DNA from: Bradyrhizobium diazoefficiens
Lineage (GTDB): Bacteria; Pseudomonadota; Alphaproteobacteria; Rhizobiales; Xanthobacteraceae
Assembly (NCBI RefSeq): GCF_016612535.1
Contig: NZ_JAENXS010000002.1
Location: forward strand, 1,922,001-1,986,000
Length of the DNA stretch: 64,000 nt
Direction: 5' to 3'
Positions within the stretch are counted from its first letter, which is position 1, and each line of letters starts with the position of its first letter. The position numbers and the translations under genes are program-made. The notes beneath the pieces are model-generated. The model saw only the letters and a program-made list of their open reading frames with translations. It was not told the DNA's origin and searched no databases. Shown one piece after another: positions 53,586 through 61,937 of this stretch.

Positions 53586-54794
53586 ATGCGTATCGTCATC
53601 ATCGGCGCCGGCTTCGCCGGCATGTATGCCGCACTTTCCGCTGCCCGCCTTCGCGACATCCAGGGTGTCTCGCCCGAAAAGCTCGAGATCGCGCTCGTAG
53701 CACCCGAGCCGACGCTGGTCGTTCGCCCGCGGCTCTATGAACCGAAACCCGAAACCCTGACGGCACCGTTGCAGGACGTCCTGAAGGCGATCGACGTCGT
53801 CTACGTCCAAGGCCATGCCGAGGTGATCGATACCAGGGCAAGGGTGGTCGAGATCGCTGCCGCCAACAAGGGGACCAAGAAGAAGTTGTCCTATGACCGG
53901 CTGGTCGTCGCAACGGGCAGCCGCCTGTTCCGCCCGGACATTCCCGGCCTGGCCGAGCACGGCTTTAGCGTCGACCAGCTTGATGACGCCATCGCGCTCG
54001 ATCGTCACCTGCATAGCCTGTCGAGCCGCCCGGCCACGAAGGCGCGCAATACCGTTGTCGTGGCAGGCGGCGGCTTCACCGGGATCGAGGCCGCAACCGA
54101 GGTGCCATCGCGGCTGCGCGAGATTCTCGGCAATGACGCGCGGTTGCGCGTGGTCATTGTCGACCGCAACGAGGCGATCGCCCCCGACATGGGCGCAGGC
54201 CCTCGCCCCGTCATCGAGGATGCGCTGCGCAAGCTCGACGTCGAGACCCGGCTCGGCGTCGGCGTCGCCTCGCTCGACAAGTCCGGCGTCACGCTCTCCA
54301 GCGGCGAACGGATTGAATGCGAAACGGTCATCTGGGCCGCCGGTATGCGCGCCGCTCCGCTGACGGCACAGATCCCCGCCGAGCGCGACCAATTCGGCCG
54401 GCTGCTGGTCGACCGTGCTCTTCGCGTGCCTTCGGTGGATGGCGTCTTTGCCACCGGCGATGCTGCACGGGCCGCGTGTGACGATGTCGGCAATTACGCG
54501 CTGATGTCGTGTCAGCATGCGACCCGAATGGGCGCCTTTGCCGGCAACAACGCCGCCGCCGAGCTCCTGGGCGTTCCGACCAGGCCGTACCACCAAAAGC
54601 CCTACGTCACCTGCCTCGACCTCGGCGAAGCCGGCGCGCTGTTCACCCGCGGCTGGGAGCGCACGGTCGAGATGGTCGGCGACGTCGCCAAGAAGACAAA
54701 GCAGGAAATCAACACGGTCTGGATCTATCCGCCCAAAGCCGAGCGCGCAGCTGCGCTCGCCTCGGCCGATCCGGAGCGCGTCACCGCTCTCTAG
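53586..54794 (+). CDS. FAD-dependent pyridine nucleotide-disulfide-type oxidoreductase (NDH-2-like)
   Basis: The 402-residue protein has an N-terminal FAD Rossmann motif RIVIIGAGFAGMYAA (residues 2-16), SYDRLVVATGS (about 105), a second NAD-binding GGGFTGIEAATEV (about 160), and TVIWAAGMRAAPLTAQI and VPSVDGVFATGDAARA (about 290). It is similar to type II NADH dehydrogenases and other monomeric FAD reductases. It is located 43 bp after the hydrolase and 36 bp before the MBL hydrolase, in an apparent operon. Confidence 0.87.
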   Translation: MRIVIIGAGFAGMYAALSAARLRDIQGVSPEKLEIALVAPEPTLVVRPRLYEPKPETLTAPLQDVLKAIDVVYVQGHAEVIDTRARVVEIAAANKGTKKKLSYDRLVVATGSRLFRPDIPGLAEHGFSVDQLDDAIALDRHLHSLSSRPATKARNTVVVAGGGFTGIEAATEVPSRLREILGNDARLRVVIVDRNEAIAPDMGAGPRPVIEDALRKLDVETRLGVGVASLDKSGVTLSSGERIECETVIWAAGMRAAPLTAQIPAERDQFGRLLVDRALRVPSVDGVFATGDAARAACDDVGNYALMSCQHATRMGAFAGNNAAAELLGVPTRPYHQKPYVTCLDLGEAGALFTRGWERTVEMVGDVAKKTKQEINTVWIYPPKAERAAALASADPERVTAL

Positions 54795-54830
54795 GCATCT
54801 ACCATCCACAATCTTCAACAGGAGACAAAC

Positions 54831-55748
54831 ATGAACCTGCACAACGCATCCTCCCCCGTTACATCGAAACCCGAAGAGCTCGTCCCGTCGCGCTACGCGG
54901 TGCGTATCGGCGAGATCGACGTGCTGGTGGTTAGCGACGGCGTGCTGCCGCTTCCAACCACCATGTTGGCGCACAATGCCGACCCCGCGGTCCGCGCAGC
55001 CTGGCTGGACGACATGTTCCTGCCGCCGGACGCCTTCGACTGGGCACTCAATGCAGTGATGGTGCGAAGCGGCGACAGGACCATCCTCATCGATGCTGGA
55101 CTGGGGTCCGACCCGGACCTGCACTTGCCCCGGGCCGGGCAGTTGATCAAGCGACTGGAGGCGGCCGGGATCGATCTTGCGTCCGTGACCGACCTGGTGC
55201 TGACCCACATGCACATGGATCATGTGGGCGGGCTGCTCGTCGACGGCGTGAAGGCGCGGCTGCGCAAGGACCTGCGGATCCACGTGGCCGCGGCGGAGGT
55301 GAAGTTCTGGGAGTCGCCCGATTTTTCGCGCGTCTCCATGCCGCCCGGATTTCCGGACGCGCTTCGGGCGACCGCCAAGCAGTTTGTGAAGGAGTACGGC
55401 GATCAGTTGCGGCAGTTCGACCAGGAGCACGAGGTCGCACCTGGCGTCGTCGTCCGCCGCACCGGCGGTCACACCCCCGGACACAGCGTGGTTCGCGTGG
55501 CGTCCGGCGGCGACGCACTGACATTCGCCGGCGACGCCGTGTTTGCTGTCGGGTTCGAACATCCAGAGTGGCACAACGGTTTCGAACATGATCCAGAGGA
55601 AGCGGCGCGCGTTCGCGTCCGTCTCTTGCGAGAGCTTGCGAAGACCGGCGAACTGCTGGTCGCTACTCACATGCCGTTCCCATCTGTCGGCCATGTCGCG
55701 GTCGACGGCGATGCCTTTCGCTGGGTGCCGGTCTTCTGGGACTACTGA
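54831..55748 (+). CDS. MBL-fold metallo-hydrolase
   Basis: The 305-residue protein has the MBL zinc motif THMHMDHVGG (about residue 124), with further ligands GGHTPGHSV (about 207) and a late His in VATHMPFPSVGH (about 283). The overall form resembles quorum-quenching lactonase-like or aryl/alkyl hydrolases of the family. The substrate is not known. ATG 54831 follows AGGAGACAAAC, a good ribosome-binding site. Confidence 0.87.
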   Translation: MNLHNASSPVTSKPEELVPSRYAVRIGEIDVLVVSDGVLPLPTTMLAHNADPAVRAAWLDDMFLPPDAFDWALNAVMVRSGDRTILIDAGLGSDPDLHLPRAGQLIKRLEAAGIDLASVTDLVLTHMHMDHVGGLLVDGVKARLRKDLRIHVAAAEVKFWESPDFSRVSMPPGFPDALRATAKQFVKEYGDQLRQFDQEHEVAPGVVVRRTGGHTPGHSVVRVASGGDALTFAGDAVFAVGFEHPEWHNGFEHDPEEAARVRVRLLRELAKTGELLVATHMPFPSVGHVAVDGDAFRWVPVFWDY

Positions 55749-55766
55749 CCGCTATTGAGCCAGACC

Positions 55767-55813
55767 GAACCAGGGCGCGCGCTCACGGGATGAGTGAGGT
55801 CGCGCTCTGGTTC
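55767..55813 (+). terminator. Hairpin after MBL gene
   Basis: GAACCAGGGCGCG (55767-55779) and CGCGCTCTGGTTC (55801-55813) pair with one mismatch, with an inner CTCAC/GTGAG stem. It is 19 bp after the MBL stop and could terminate or attenuate before the SDR gene. No strong T-run. Confidence 0.5.
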
Positions 55814-55923
55814 AAATCCTTCGCAACTGCCGGGGTGCCGAAAATCGAAACGGACCGCGGCAATCTATAAACTCGTCTTCAATCCAACCGGACAGTGCGG
55901 TCGACCGCGCAAGAGATTCGAAC

Positions 55924-56670
55924 ATGCAAGATCGAAGAGTCGTTGTCATTACAGGCGGAAGTTCAGGCATCGGGCGGGCGGCGGCGTTACGCTTCGCGAA
56001 ACAGGGTTACCAGGTGCTCGTCACCGGCCGCCGTGCGGGCCCGATCCAAGAGGCAATGCTGCAACACGCAAATATCGCCGGGATGACGGCGGACGCGGCT
56101 TCCGCCGAAGATGCCAAGCGAACGATTGCGAAAGCACTCGACACGTGGGGGCGCCTCGATGCGCTGGTCAACAATGCCGGCGCCGGTGCGATCCTGTCGC
56201 TGGCCGACGCGACTGCCGATCGCATCGCGGACATCTCCTCCGTCAACATATCAGGTCCAAGTCTGCTCGCCTCTGCCGCGCTTCCTCACCTCAAGGCCAC
56301 CCGCGGCACGATCGTCAACATCTCCAGCACGTTCGGGCACAAGGCGGCGGCCGGACTGTCTCACTACGCAGCCAGCAAGGCGGCCGTGGAGCATTTGACG
56401 CGGTGCTGGGCGCTGGAGCTGGCGCCATTCGGCATCAGGGTGAACGCCGTCGCCCCAGGCCCAACGGAGACAGGCGCGCTGACCGGCATGATGGGATTGT
56501 CCGCTCAACAAGCCGCAGCGGTCGAGGAACAGGAGCGCGCCAGCATACCGCTCGGCCGCCGCGGAGTACCCGACGATGTCGCCGAATGGATCGTCCAACT
56601 CGCCGGGCCCGCTTCGGGGTGGATGACCGGCCAGGTAATCGCCATCGACGGCGGCTTGGGATTGGCCTGA
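55924..56670 (+). CDS. Short-chain dehydrogenase/reductase (SDR)
   Basis: The 248-residue protein has cofactor motif TGGSSGIGRAAA (about residue 10), NNAGAGAI (about 85), the catalytic Ser/Tyr/Lys in NISSTFGHKAAAGLSHYAASKAA (YxxxK about 153) and the C-terminal GQVIAIDGGLGLA. It is a likely NAD(P)-dependent alcohol or ketone oxidoreductase. The gap of 175 bp from the MBL gene includes a hairpin, so it may be transcribed separately. Confidence 0.9.
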   Translation: MQDRRVVVITGGSSGIGRAAALRFAKQGYQVLVTGRRAGPIQEAMLQHANIAGMTADAASAEDAKRTIAKALDTWGRLDALVNNAGAGAILSLADATADRIADISSVNISGPSLLASAALPHLKATRGTIVNISSTFGHKAAAGLSHYAASKAAVEHLTRCWALELAPFGIRVNAVAPGPTETGALTGMMGLSAQQAAAVEEQERASIPLGRRGVPDDVAEWIVQLAGPASGWMTGQVIAIDGGLGLA

Positions 56671-56904
56671 TTTCGCGTGACCAATAGCAATATCGACCTG
56701 GTTAACTGCTCTTTCGACGGAGGGCTACGATCGCCGCCATGATGACATCGTGCAGGTGTTTTGCCCGACGTGTCAACTTCGCTCCGCCAAAAATGCCGTC
56801 GCGACATCGCCTGAAAAACCCTTTGTTGTTCAAAGGGCGCTCTACTGTGCATGGGGTTGTTTTCGACTTATGTTTCGAGCCTCATCAAAAAAATCAGCCG
56901 CAGC

Positions 56905-57966
56905 TCACTCCGCCTGCAGGATCTCGGCGATCGCAGCGCCCGCCGCGATCGTGCCGAGCTTGCCGCCGACATCGCGCGTCGCCCTGCCCTCGCCGACCGC
57001 CTTCGCCACCGCCGCCTCGATCGCACGCGCGGCCTCCTCGTAGCGGACGGCACCGCTCTTCTCGCCGTGCCAGGCGAGCAGCAGCGCCGTCGAGAGGATC
57101 AGCGACACCGGGTTGGCGACGTCCTGTCCGGCGATGTCAGGCGCCGAGCCGTGTGCGGCCTGCGCCATGGCGTAGCGGTCGCCGACATTCAGCGAACCGC
57201 CGAGGCCGAGGCTGCCGGAGAGTTCGGCGGTGAGATCGGACAGGATGTCGCCGAACATGTTGGTGGCGACGATGACGTCGAAGCGGTCGGGGTTGCGCAC
57301 CACATGCGCCATCATGGCGTCGACCAGGATGTCGTCGACTGCGAGGCCGGGATAGGTCTTCGCCGCCGCGCGGCAGATGTCGAGAAACATGCCGTCGCCG
57401 ATCTTGAGCACATTGGCCTTGTGCACCATGGTGAGGTGCTTGCGCCGCTTCATCGCCAGACGGCAGGCGGCGTGCGCGATGCGCTCGCAGCAGAGGCGAG
57501 TGATCCGCCGCAGCGAGATCACAACGTCTGATGTGACCAGCAGCTCGCCGTTGCCCTGCTCCATATTGCGGTCGGCGTAAAACCCCTCGGTGTTCTCGCG
57601 CACCACGACGAGGTCGAAATCCCCGCACCGGCCGGGCCGTCCCGCATAAGTGCGCGCGGGCCTGATGTTGGCGTAGAGATCGAGGCTCTTACGGAAGTGG
57701 CGCGACGGATTGATCTCGCCATGCGCCTCGTCCTTGAAGTCGAACGTCGCGGTCGGCCCGAGGATGAGGCCGTCGGCGGCGCGGACAATATCGAGCAGCT
57801 CGGGGCGCACGGTCGTGCCTGATAGCTTCAGGCTCGCGTGCCCGACCGCATGCTCCTCCAGCCGCAGATTGAGCTGGAAACGTTCGGACGCCGCGCGCAG
57901 CACGCCCGTTGTCGCGGTCGTGATCTCGGGTCCGATGCCGTCTCCCGGCAGAACGACGATTTGCAT
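56905..57966 (-). CDS. Isocitrate/isopropylmalate dehydrogenase family protein
   Basis: The product is about 353 residues from ATG 57966 (AGGGGATCGCC upstream). Motifs: QIVVLPGDGIGPEI (residues 2-15), the Arg-bearing VVRENTEGFYADR (about 125), KANVLKIGDGMF (about 180) and DMFGDILSDL-like NMFGDILSDLTAELSGSLGLGGS, followed by HGSAPDIAGQDVANPVSLIL, which binds cofactor. It would oxidatively decarboxylate an unknown 2-hydroxyacid, perhaps tartrate or a malate derivative. Intact, unlike its distant paralog at 8.4-9.4 kb. It is divergent from the efflux MFS gene. Confidence 0.88.
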   Translation of the reverse strand: MQIVVLPGDGIGPEITTATTGVLRAASERFQLNLRLEEHAVGHASLKLSGTTVRPELLDIVRAADGLILGPTATFDFKDEAHGEINPSRHFRKSLDLYANIRPARTYAGRPGRCGDFDLVVVRENTEGFYADRNMEQGNGELLVTSDVVISLRRITRLCCERIAHAACRLAMKRRKHLTMVHKANVLKIGDGMFLDICRAAAKTYPGLAVDDILVDAMMAHVVRNPDRFDVIVATNMFGDILSDLTAELSGSLGLGGSLNVGDRYAMAQAAHGSAPDIAGQDVANPVSLILSTALLLAWHGEKSGAVRYEEAARAIEAAVAKAVGEGRATRDVGGKLGTIAAGAAIAEILQAE

Positions 57967-58136
57967 GGCGATCCCCTGCGAAGCGGTAGCTGGCGCGATC
58001 ATACGACCGGCACGCAGGCTCATCGCCTGACCTTCGCGCATACAATGCATGCAAGCATATGCCTGTGGAAGCGACCTTCGGCGTAGTACAGCCGGACAGA
58101 CCATTTGGGCCCCGCTGTCGGAGAACGCGCAAGGCA

Positions 58137-59525
58137 ATGACAATCACGTTACCTGCCGCTGCGCGTGCGCCCGATCATCCCGTTGCCGATGGCCTGCCGG
58201 CCGACCAGCGCCGCTGGGCGATCGCCGCGATCTTCACCGCGCTGGCGATGGCTTCGCTTGATACCGCGATCGCCAACATCGCGCTGCCTGCCATTGCCGC
58301 CGATCTGCATGTCAGCCCGGAGCAGTCGGTCTGGGTCGTCAACGTCTACCAGATCGCGCTGGTGGCGACGCTGCTGCCGCTCGGCGCGCTCGGCGAAATC
58401 GTCGGGCACCAGCGCATCTATCTCGGCAGCCTCGTGCTGTTCACCATCGCCTCGCTGTTCTGCGCGGTCGCCTGGTCGCTGGACAGCCTGCTGGTGGCGC
58501 GTACGCTGCAAGGCTTGGGCGCCAGCGGCATCATGAGCGTCAATACCGCGCTGGTGCGCTTCGTCTATCCCGGCCGGATGCAGGGCCGCGGCTTCGGTCA
58601 CAATGCAATGGTGGTTGCAACCGCCTTCACCTTCGGCCCGTCGATCGCGTCGGCCATCCTCGCGGTCGGGCCGTGGCCGTGGCTGTTCGCCGTCAACATC
58701 CCGTTCGGCCTCGTCGCGATCGGCATCGGCTTTGCGATGCTGCCGAAGACGCCGCGGGCCGATCACGGTTTTGATTTTCTCGGCGCGGCCCTCGCCTCCG
58801 CCTGCCTCGGCCTGTTCATCACGGGCATCGGCAGCGCCGCGCATAAGCTGTCGCCGGTCGTCGTAGGCATCGAGCTCGTCACGGCGCTCGTGCTCGGCTT
58901 TATCCTAACGCGCCGTCATGCCGACCATCCGGCGCCGATGCTGCCGATCGACCTGTTCGCCCGGCCGATGTTCGCGCTGTCGGCCGCGACGGCAGTCTGC
59001 TCCTTCGTCGTGCAAGGCCTCGCCTTCGTCTCGCTGCCATTCTATTTCGAGGACGTGCTCGGACGTTCGCAGGTCGAGACCGGCTTCTTCATGACGCCAT
59101 GGCCGCTGGTGGTCGGCATCATGGCGCCGATCGCCGGCCGCCTCTCCGATCGCCATCAGGTCGGGTTGCTGGGCGGCATCGGCCTCGTGCTGCTCGGCAT
59201 CGGCATGGCGCTGCTGGCCCTGCTCCCTGCCAATCCCGCCATTCCCGACATCATCTGGCGGATGGCGATGTGTGGCATGGGCTTTGGCTTCTTCCAGGCG
59301 CCCAACATGAAGGCGGTGATGGGAAGCGCGCCGCCGCACCGCAGCGGCAGCGCCTCGGGCATCGTCGCCACCGCGCGCCTGACGGGACAGACGACCGGTG
59401 CAGCCCTTGCCGCCGCCTGCTTTGCGACGGCCGGTCACAACGGCGCCATTGTCGCGCTGGCGTTAGGTGCAGGCTTTGCTGCACTCGGCAGCGTAATGAG
59501 TTTCCTGCGGCTGGCGGTGAAGTAA
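58137..59525 (+). CDS. MFS drug-efflux transporter (DHA2-like, 14 segments)
   Basis: The protein is about 462 residues from ATG 58137. Membrane segments are dense. Motif C-like LQGLGASGIMSVNTALVR (about residue 122), and the antiporter-style DTAIANIALPAIAADL near the N-terminus, are typical of DHA2 efflux proteins. It probably exports a drug or metabolite by proton antiport. It faces the IDH-family gene across 170 bp, suggesting shared regulation. Confidence 0.87.
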   Translation: MTITLPAAARAPDHPVADGLPADQRRWAIAAIFTALAMASLDTAIANIALPAIAADLHVSPEQSVWVVNVYQIALVATLLPLGALGEIVGHQRIYLGSLVLFTIASLFCAVAWSLDSLLVARTLQGLGASGIMSVNTALVRFVYPGRMQGRGFGHNAMVVATAFTFGPSIASAILAVGPWPWLFAVNIPFGLVAIGIGFAMLPKTPRADHGFDFLGAALASACLGLFITGIGSAAHKLSPVVVGIELVTALVLGFILTRRHADHPAPMLPIDLFARPMFALSAATAVCSFVVQGLAFVSLPFYFEDVLGRSQVETGFFMTPWPLVVGIMAPIAGRLSDRHQVGLLGGIGLVLLGIGMALLALLPANPAIPDIIWRMAMCGMGFGFFQAPNMKAVMGSAPPHRSGSASGIVATARLTGQTTGAALAAACFATAGHNGAIVALALGAGFAALGSVMSFLRLAVK

Positions 59526-59533
59526 GCCGTCTT

Positions 59534-61729
59534 TCACGGTGCCTTCTGCGCGATCGGCCGGCTCACGATGGCGGTACCATCGAGCGGCTCGCATTTGACC
59601 GTCCGTCTCAGCTTCGGCGGACCGGCCCAACCTGCAGTGTCGCTCACGGGTGCGAAGGTCCCTCCTTGCGGCATCAGGATGATGGGCTCCGACTTCAGGC
59701 ACGCATCGGGAAACGCGATGCCGTGTCCACCGCCCTGCGAGAAATGCCCGACCAGCATCTGGGATGCCTGCATTCTCGCAGCCGGCGATGCCCGCATCGA
59801 ACGTTCCGGATCGAACGCACGATAACAGGGCCAGTCGGTGTGATGCGGTGCGAACTCGTAAGTAATCGTGCAAGCTGCGCCCGCCGTTTTCACGAATGGC
59901 GCGTCAGAAGGCGCAGCCGCGTCGCGCTCGAACACCAGAGTCTGTAATGTCAACGCTTCCGTCGTCGCGTCGGGGTCGACGGGCTTACGCTCTTCGATCG
60001 CGATGTCGCCACGCGAGAACACCAGCTTGGTTCTGGGATGAGCTTCCCTGGTTTCTAGCACCATCGGGGGTCTTGCCGCCCACGAGCGATCCAGTTCCAC
60101 ATCACCGCCGCCCATCGTCAGCCGGACATCGCCGACGGCAGGGTTGTCCATGGCGAAATCGATCATGTGAAGGCGCATGGTCTGTTTCGATGCCTCCAGG
60201 CTCAGGAAGCGCAAATCGTCGACCTTGCGGGTAATCGGCATCATCGGATCGAAGCGATCGTCGATGTTGAACCGGACGATCTTTTTCAGCTTGGCCGAGA
60301 CGGGTCCCTTGGGCGTCACCGGCGGCGCGACGTCGATCACGAGCAGCGCCCCACCTGGTGAATAAGTATTGCCGAGCGCACGCTGCCGGATCGCCGTCAG
60401 CGGCGAGGACGTCCGTTGGTCGACATCCCGCGCGAAGAATATCTGCTGCCCGGAGCGCACAATTGGAAAATTCTGGAATGCCCCGAGCGCTGCGCCCTTG
60501 CTGACGTCGTCTCCGGAGAAGTTGATGCATTTGGACCGGTCGTCATTGCCGGCAGGATCGATCGGCCGGGATGCCGAGCGCGCGCAGAAGCTGAGGTCGT
60601 GATCGAGCGTCATCTGCGGACTGATTGCGGTTGCGTAGATCGGGTCGGCAGCGCCGGGAAGCTCCATCGGAAGTGGCGATGTCGCGAACATGTCGACCTC
60701 CACCATGGTCAGGGACGGGCCGGCATCCTTCGAGCAGAGATCGCGCGTCGGCAAGGTCGTGGTGAGGAGTCGCGCCGCGTCCGCAAGAACGATGCAGGAC
60801 ACGGTGTTCTGCGGATCGTTCCGGCTCATCCAGATCAGGTGATCCTTGCCGGCACCGTCGACCAGCAAGTGCGGCGCCGCATGATGACGACGTGGTGGCA
60901 GCCATATCGGGACGGTTTCCGACAGCATGGGCTCGCGCTTGAGCAGCGCTTCCGGCAGCTTCGTCACGCCCACCGAACGCAGTTCGGCGCTGACCTCGTT
61001 CGGATCCTGCGTATAGCGGAAGACCGGCAGCTTCGCGCAAGTCATGCACGTGACGGCGATGTCGGATCGAACGTTCTCGAACGACAGAATGACCTGATCC
61101 GGGTCGTTGCGATATTTGACGGGATCGACGGACTTGAACGGATGATCCACGACGCGGCTGGCCTCGAAGCCGTCCGAGCGGAATGGATCGGATTCGAACT
61201 CGAAATAGGTCGATCGATCCCAGCCGCGAAAAGCGTTGTATCCGCCCATGCTGACGCCTGCCAGCACCATCTTCGAGTCGGTCTGGCAGCGCGTCGCGCT
61301 GCTCGCCTCGCTGCCGTTGCGGATATAGAGGCAGAGCCGGAACGCGGCATTTTGCAGGATGCGATCGCAATCGTTCTGGTTATAGCCGTAAGTGGCAAGG
61401 CCATGGCGGTAGCAGAGGTCATGAAAGACGCAGGCCTGCCGGAAGCGCTGCAGGACCAAGTGGCGCTTGCCCCCGGAGTCTCCGCTTCCATCAAAAAAGA
61501 TGTTGGTCGCGGCCGGAAGGCTGCAGTTCAGCCCCTCGCCGCCACCGCCGATCGTGCTGACGACCTCCGGTCCCGATTGAAAGGCGGTGACGGTGGCAGG
61601 CATCTCCCCGTCAGTGATGTCGTCGACATTCTTGTAGAGGGAGTCGGCGACGAACGAGGGCAGATAGTTGAATGTCAGAAAGATCGCAACGATCGCCGCG
61701 ACCGACCAGCCGATCACCTTCCAAGGCAT
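59534..61729 (-). CDS. Large membrane-anchored protein with phospholipase-A2-like motif
   Basis: The 731-residue protein starts at ATG 61729 (CGGAG upstream). One N-terminal transmembrane helix (IGWSVAAIVAIFLTFNYLPSFVA) anchors a largely extracytoplasmic protein. Around residues 95-135 the segment FRQACVFHDLCYRHG, then NQNDCDRILQNAAF, contains a His-Asp dyad in a C-x-x-HD-x-CY context as in secreted phospholipases A2, with several spaced cysteines. The remaining approximately 590 residues carry no family I recognise and look beta-rich. It may hydrolyse phospholipids or be a lipid-binding relative. It is convergent with the MFS gene, 8 bp apart. Confidence 0.7.
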   Translation of the reverse strand: MPWKVIGWSVAAIVAIFLTFNYLPSFVADSLYKNVDDITDGEMPATVTAFQSGPEVVSTIGGGGEGLNCSLPAATNIFFDGSGDSGGKRHLVLQRFRQACVFHDLCYRHGLATYGYNQNDCDRILQNAAFRLCLYIRNGSEASSATRCQTDSKMVLAGVSMGGYNAFRGWDRSTYFEFESDPFRSDGFEASRVVDHPFKSVDPVKYRNDPDQVILSFENVRSDIAVTCMTCAKLPVFRYTQDPNEVSAELRSVGVTKLPEALLKREPMLSETVPIWLPPRRHHAAPHLLVDGAGKDHLIWMSRNDPQNTVSCIVLADAARLLTTTLPTRDLCSKDAGPSLTMVEVDMFATSPLPMELPGAADPIYATAISPQMTLDHDLSFCARSASRPIDPAGNDDRSKCINFSGDDVSKGAALGAFQNFPIVRSGQQIFFARDVDQRTSSPLTAIRQRALGNTYSPGGALLVIDVAPPVTPKGPVSAKLKKIVRFNIDDRFDPMMPITRKVDDLRFLSLEASKQTMRLHMIDFAMDNPAVGDVRLTMGGGDVELDRSWAARPPMVLETREAHPRTKLVFSRGDIAIEERKPVDPDATTEALTLQTLVFERDAAAPSDAPFVKTAGAACTITYEFAPHHTDWPCYRAFDPERSMRASPAARMQASQMLVGHFSQGGGHGIAFPDACLKSEPIILMPQGGTFAPVSDTAGWAGPPKLRRTVKCEPLDGTAIVSRPIAQKAP

Positions 61730-61937
61730 GCCGCACTCCGCTGAAGCTGTTGCCGCCACAATCGGTGTTATGTCGAACCACGATCACCTCCAGGTTGTTG
61801 CAGTGTCAAGCGAGGGGCTCACACTTGCGACCGCGAATTTCGGCGCCGGCAGCGGGGGCACATTGACGCAATGTCTCGCCATAGGCCGCCGCAATTGATG
61901 CAGTGCCGGCGAGCAAGCGTTCTTGGTTTTTCGGAGG

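Noticed and set aside
56819..56837. CCCTTTG-TTGTT-CAAAGGG hairpin between SDR and IDH genes
   Set aside because: The perfect stem is only 7 bp and is not followed by a T-run, so it is too weak to name as a terminator.
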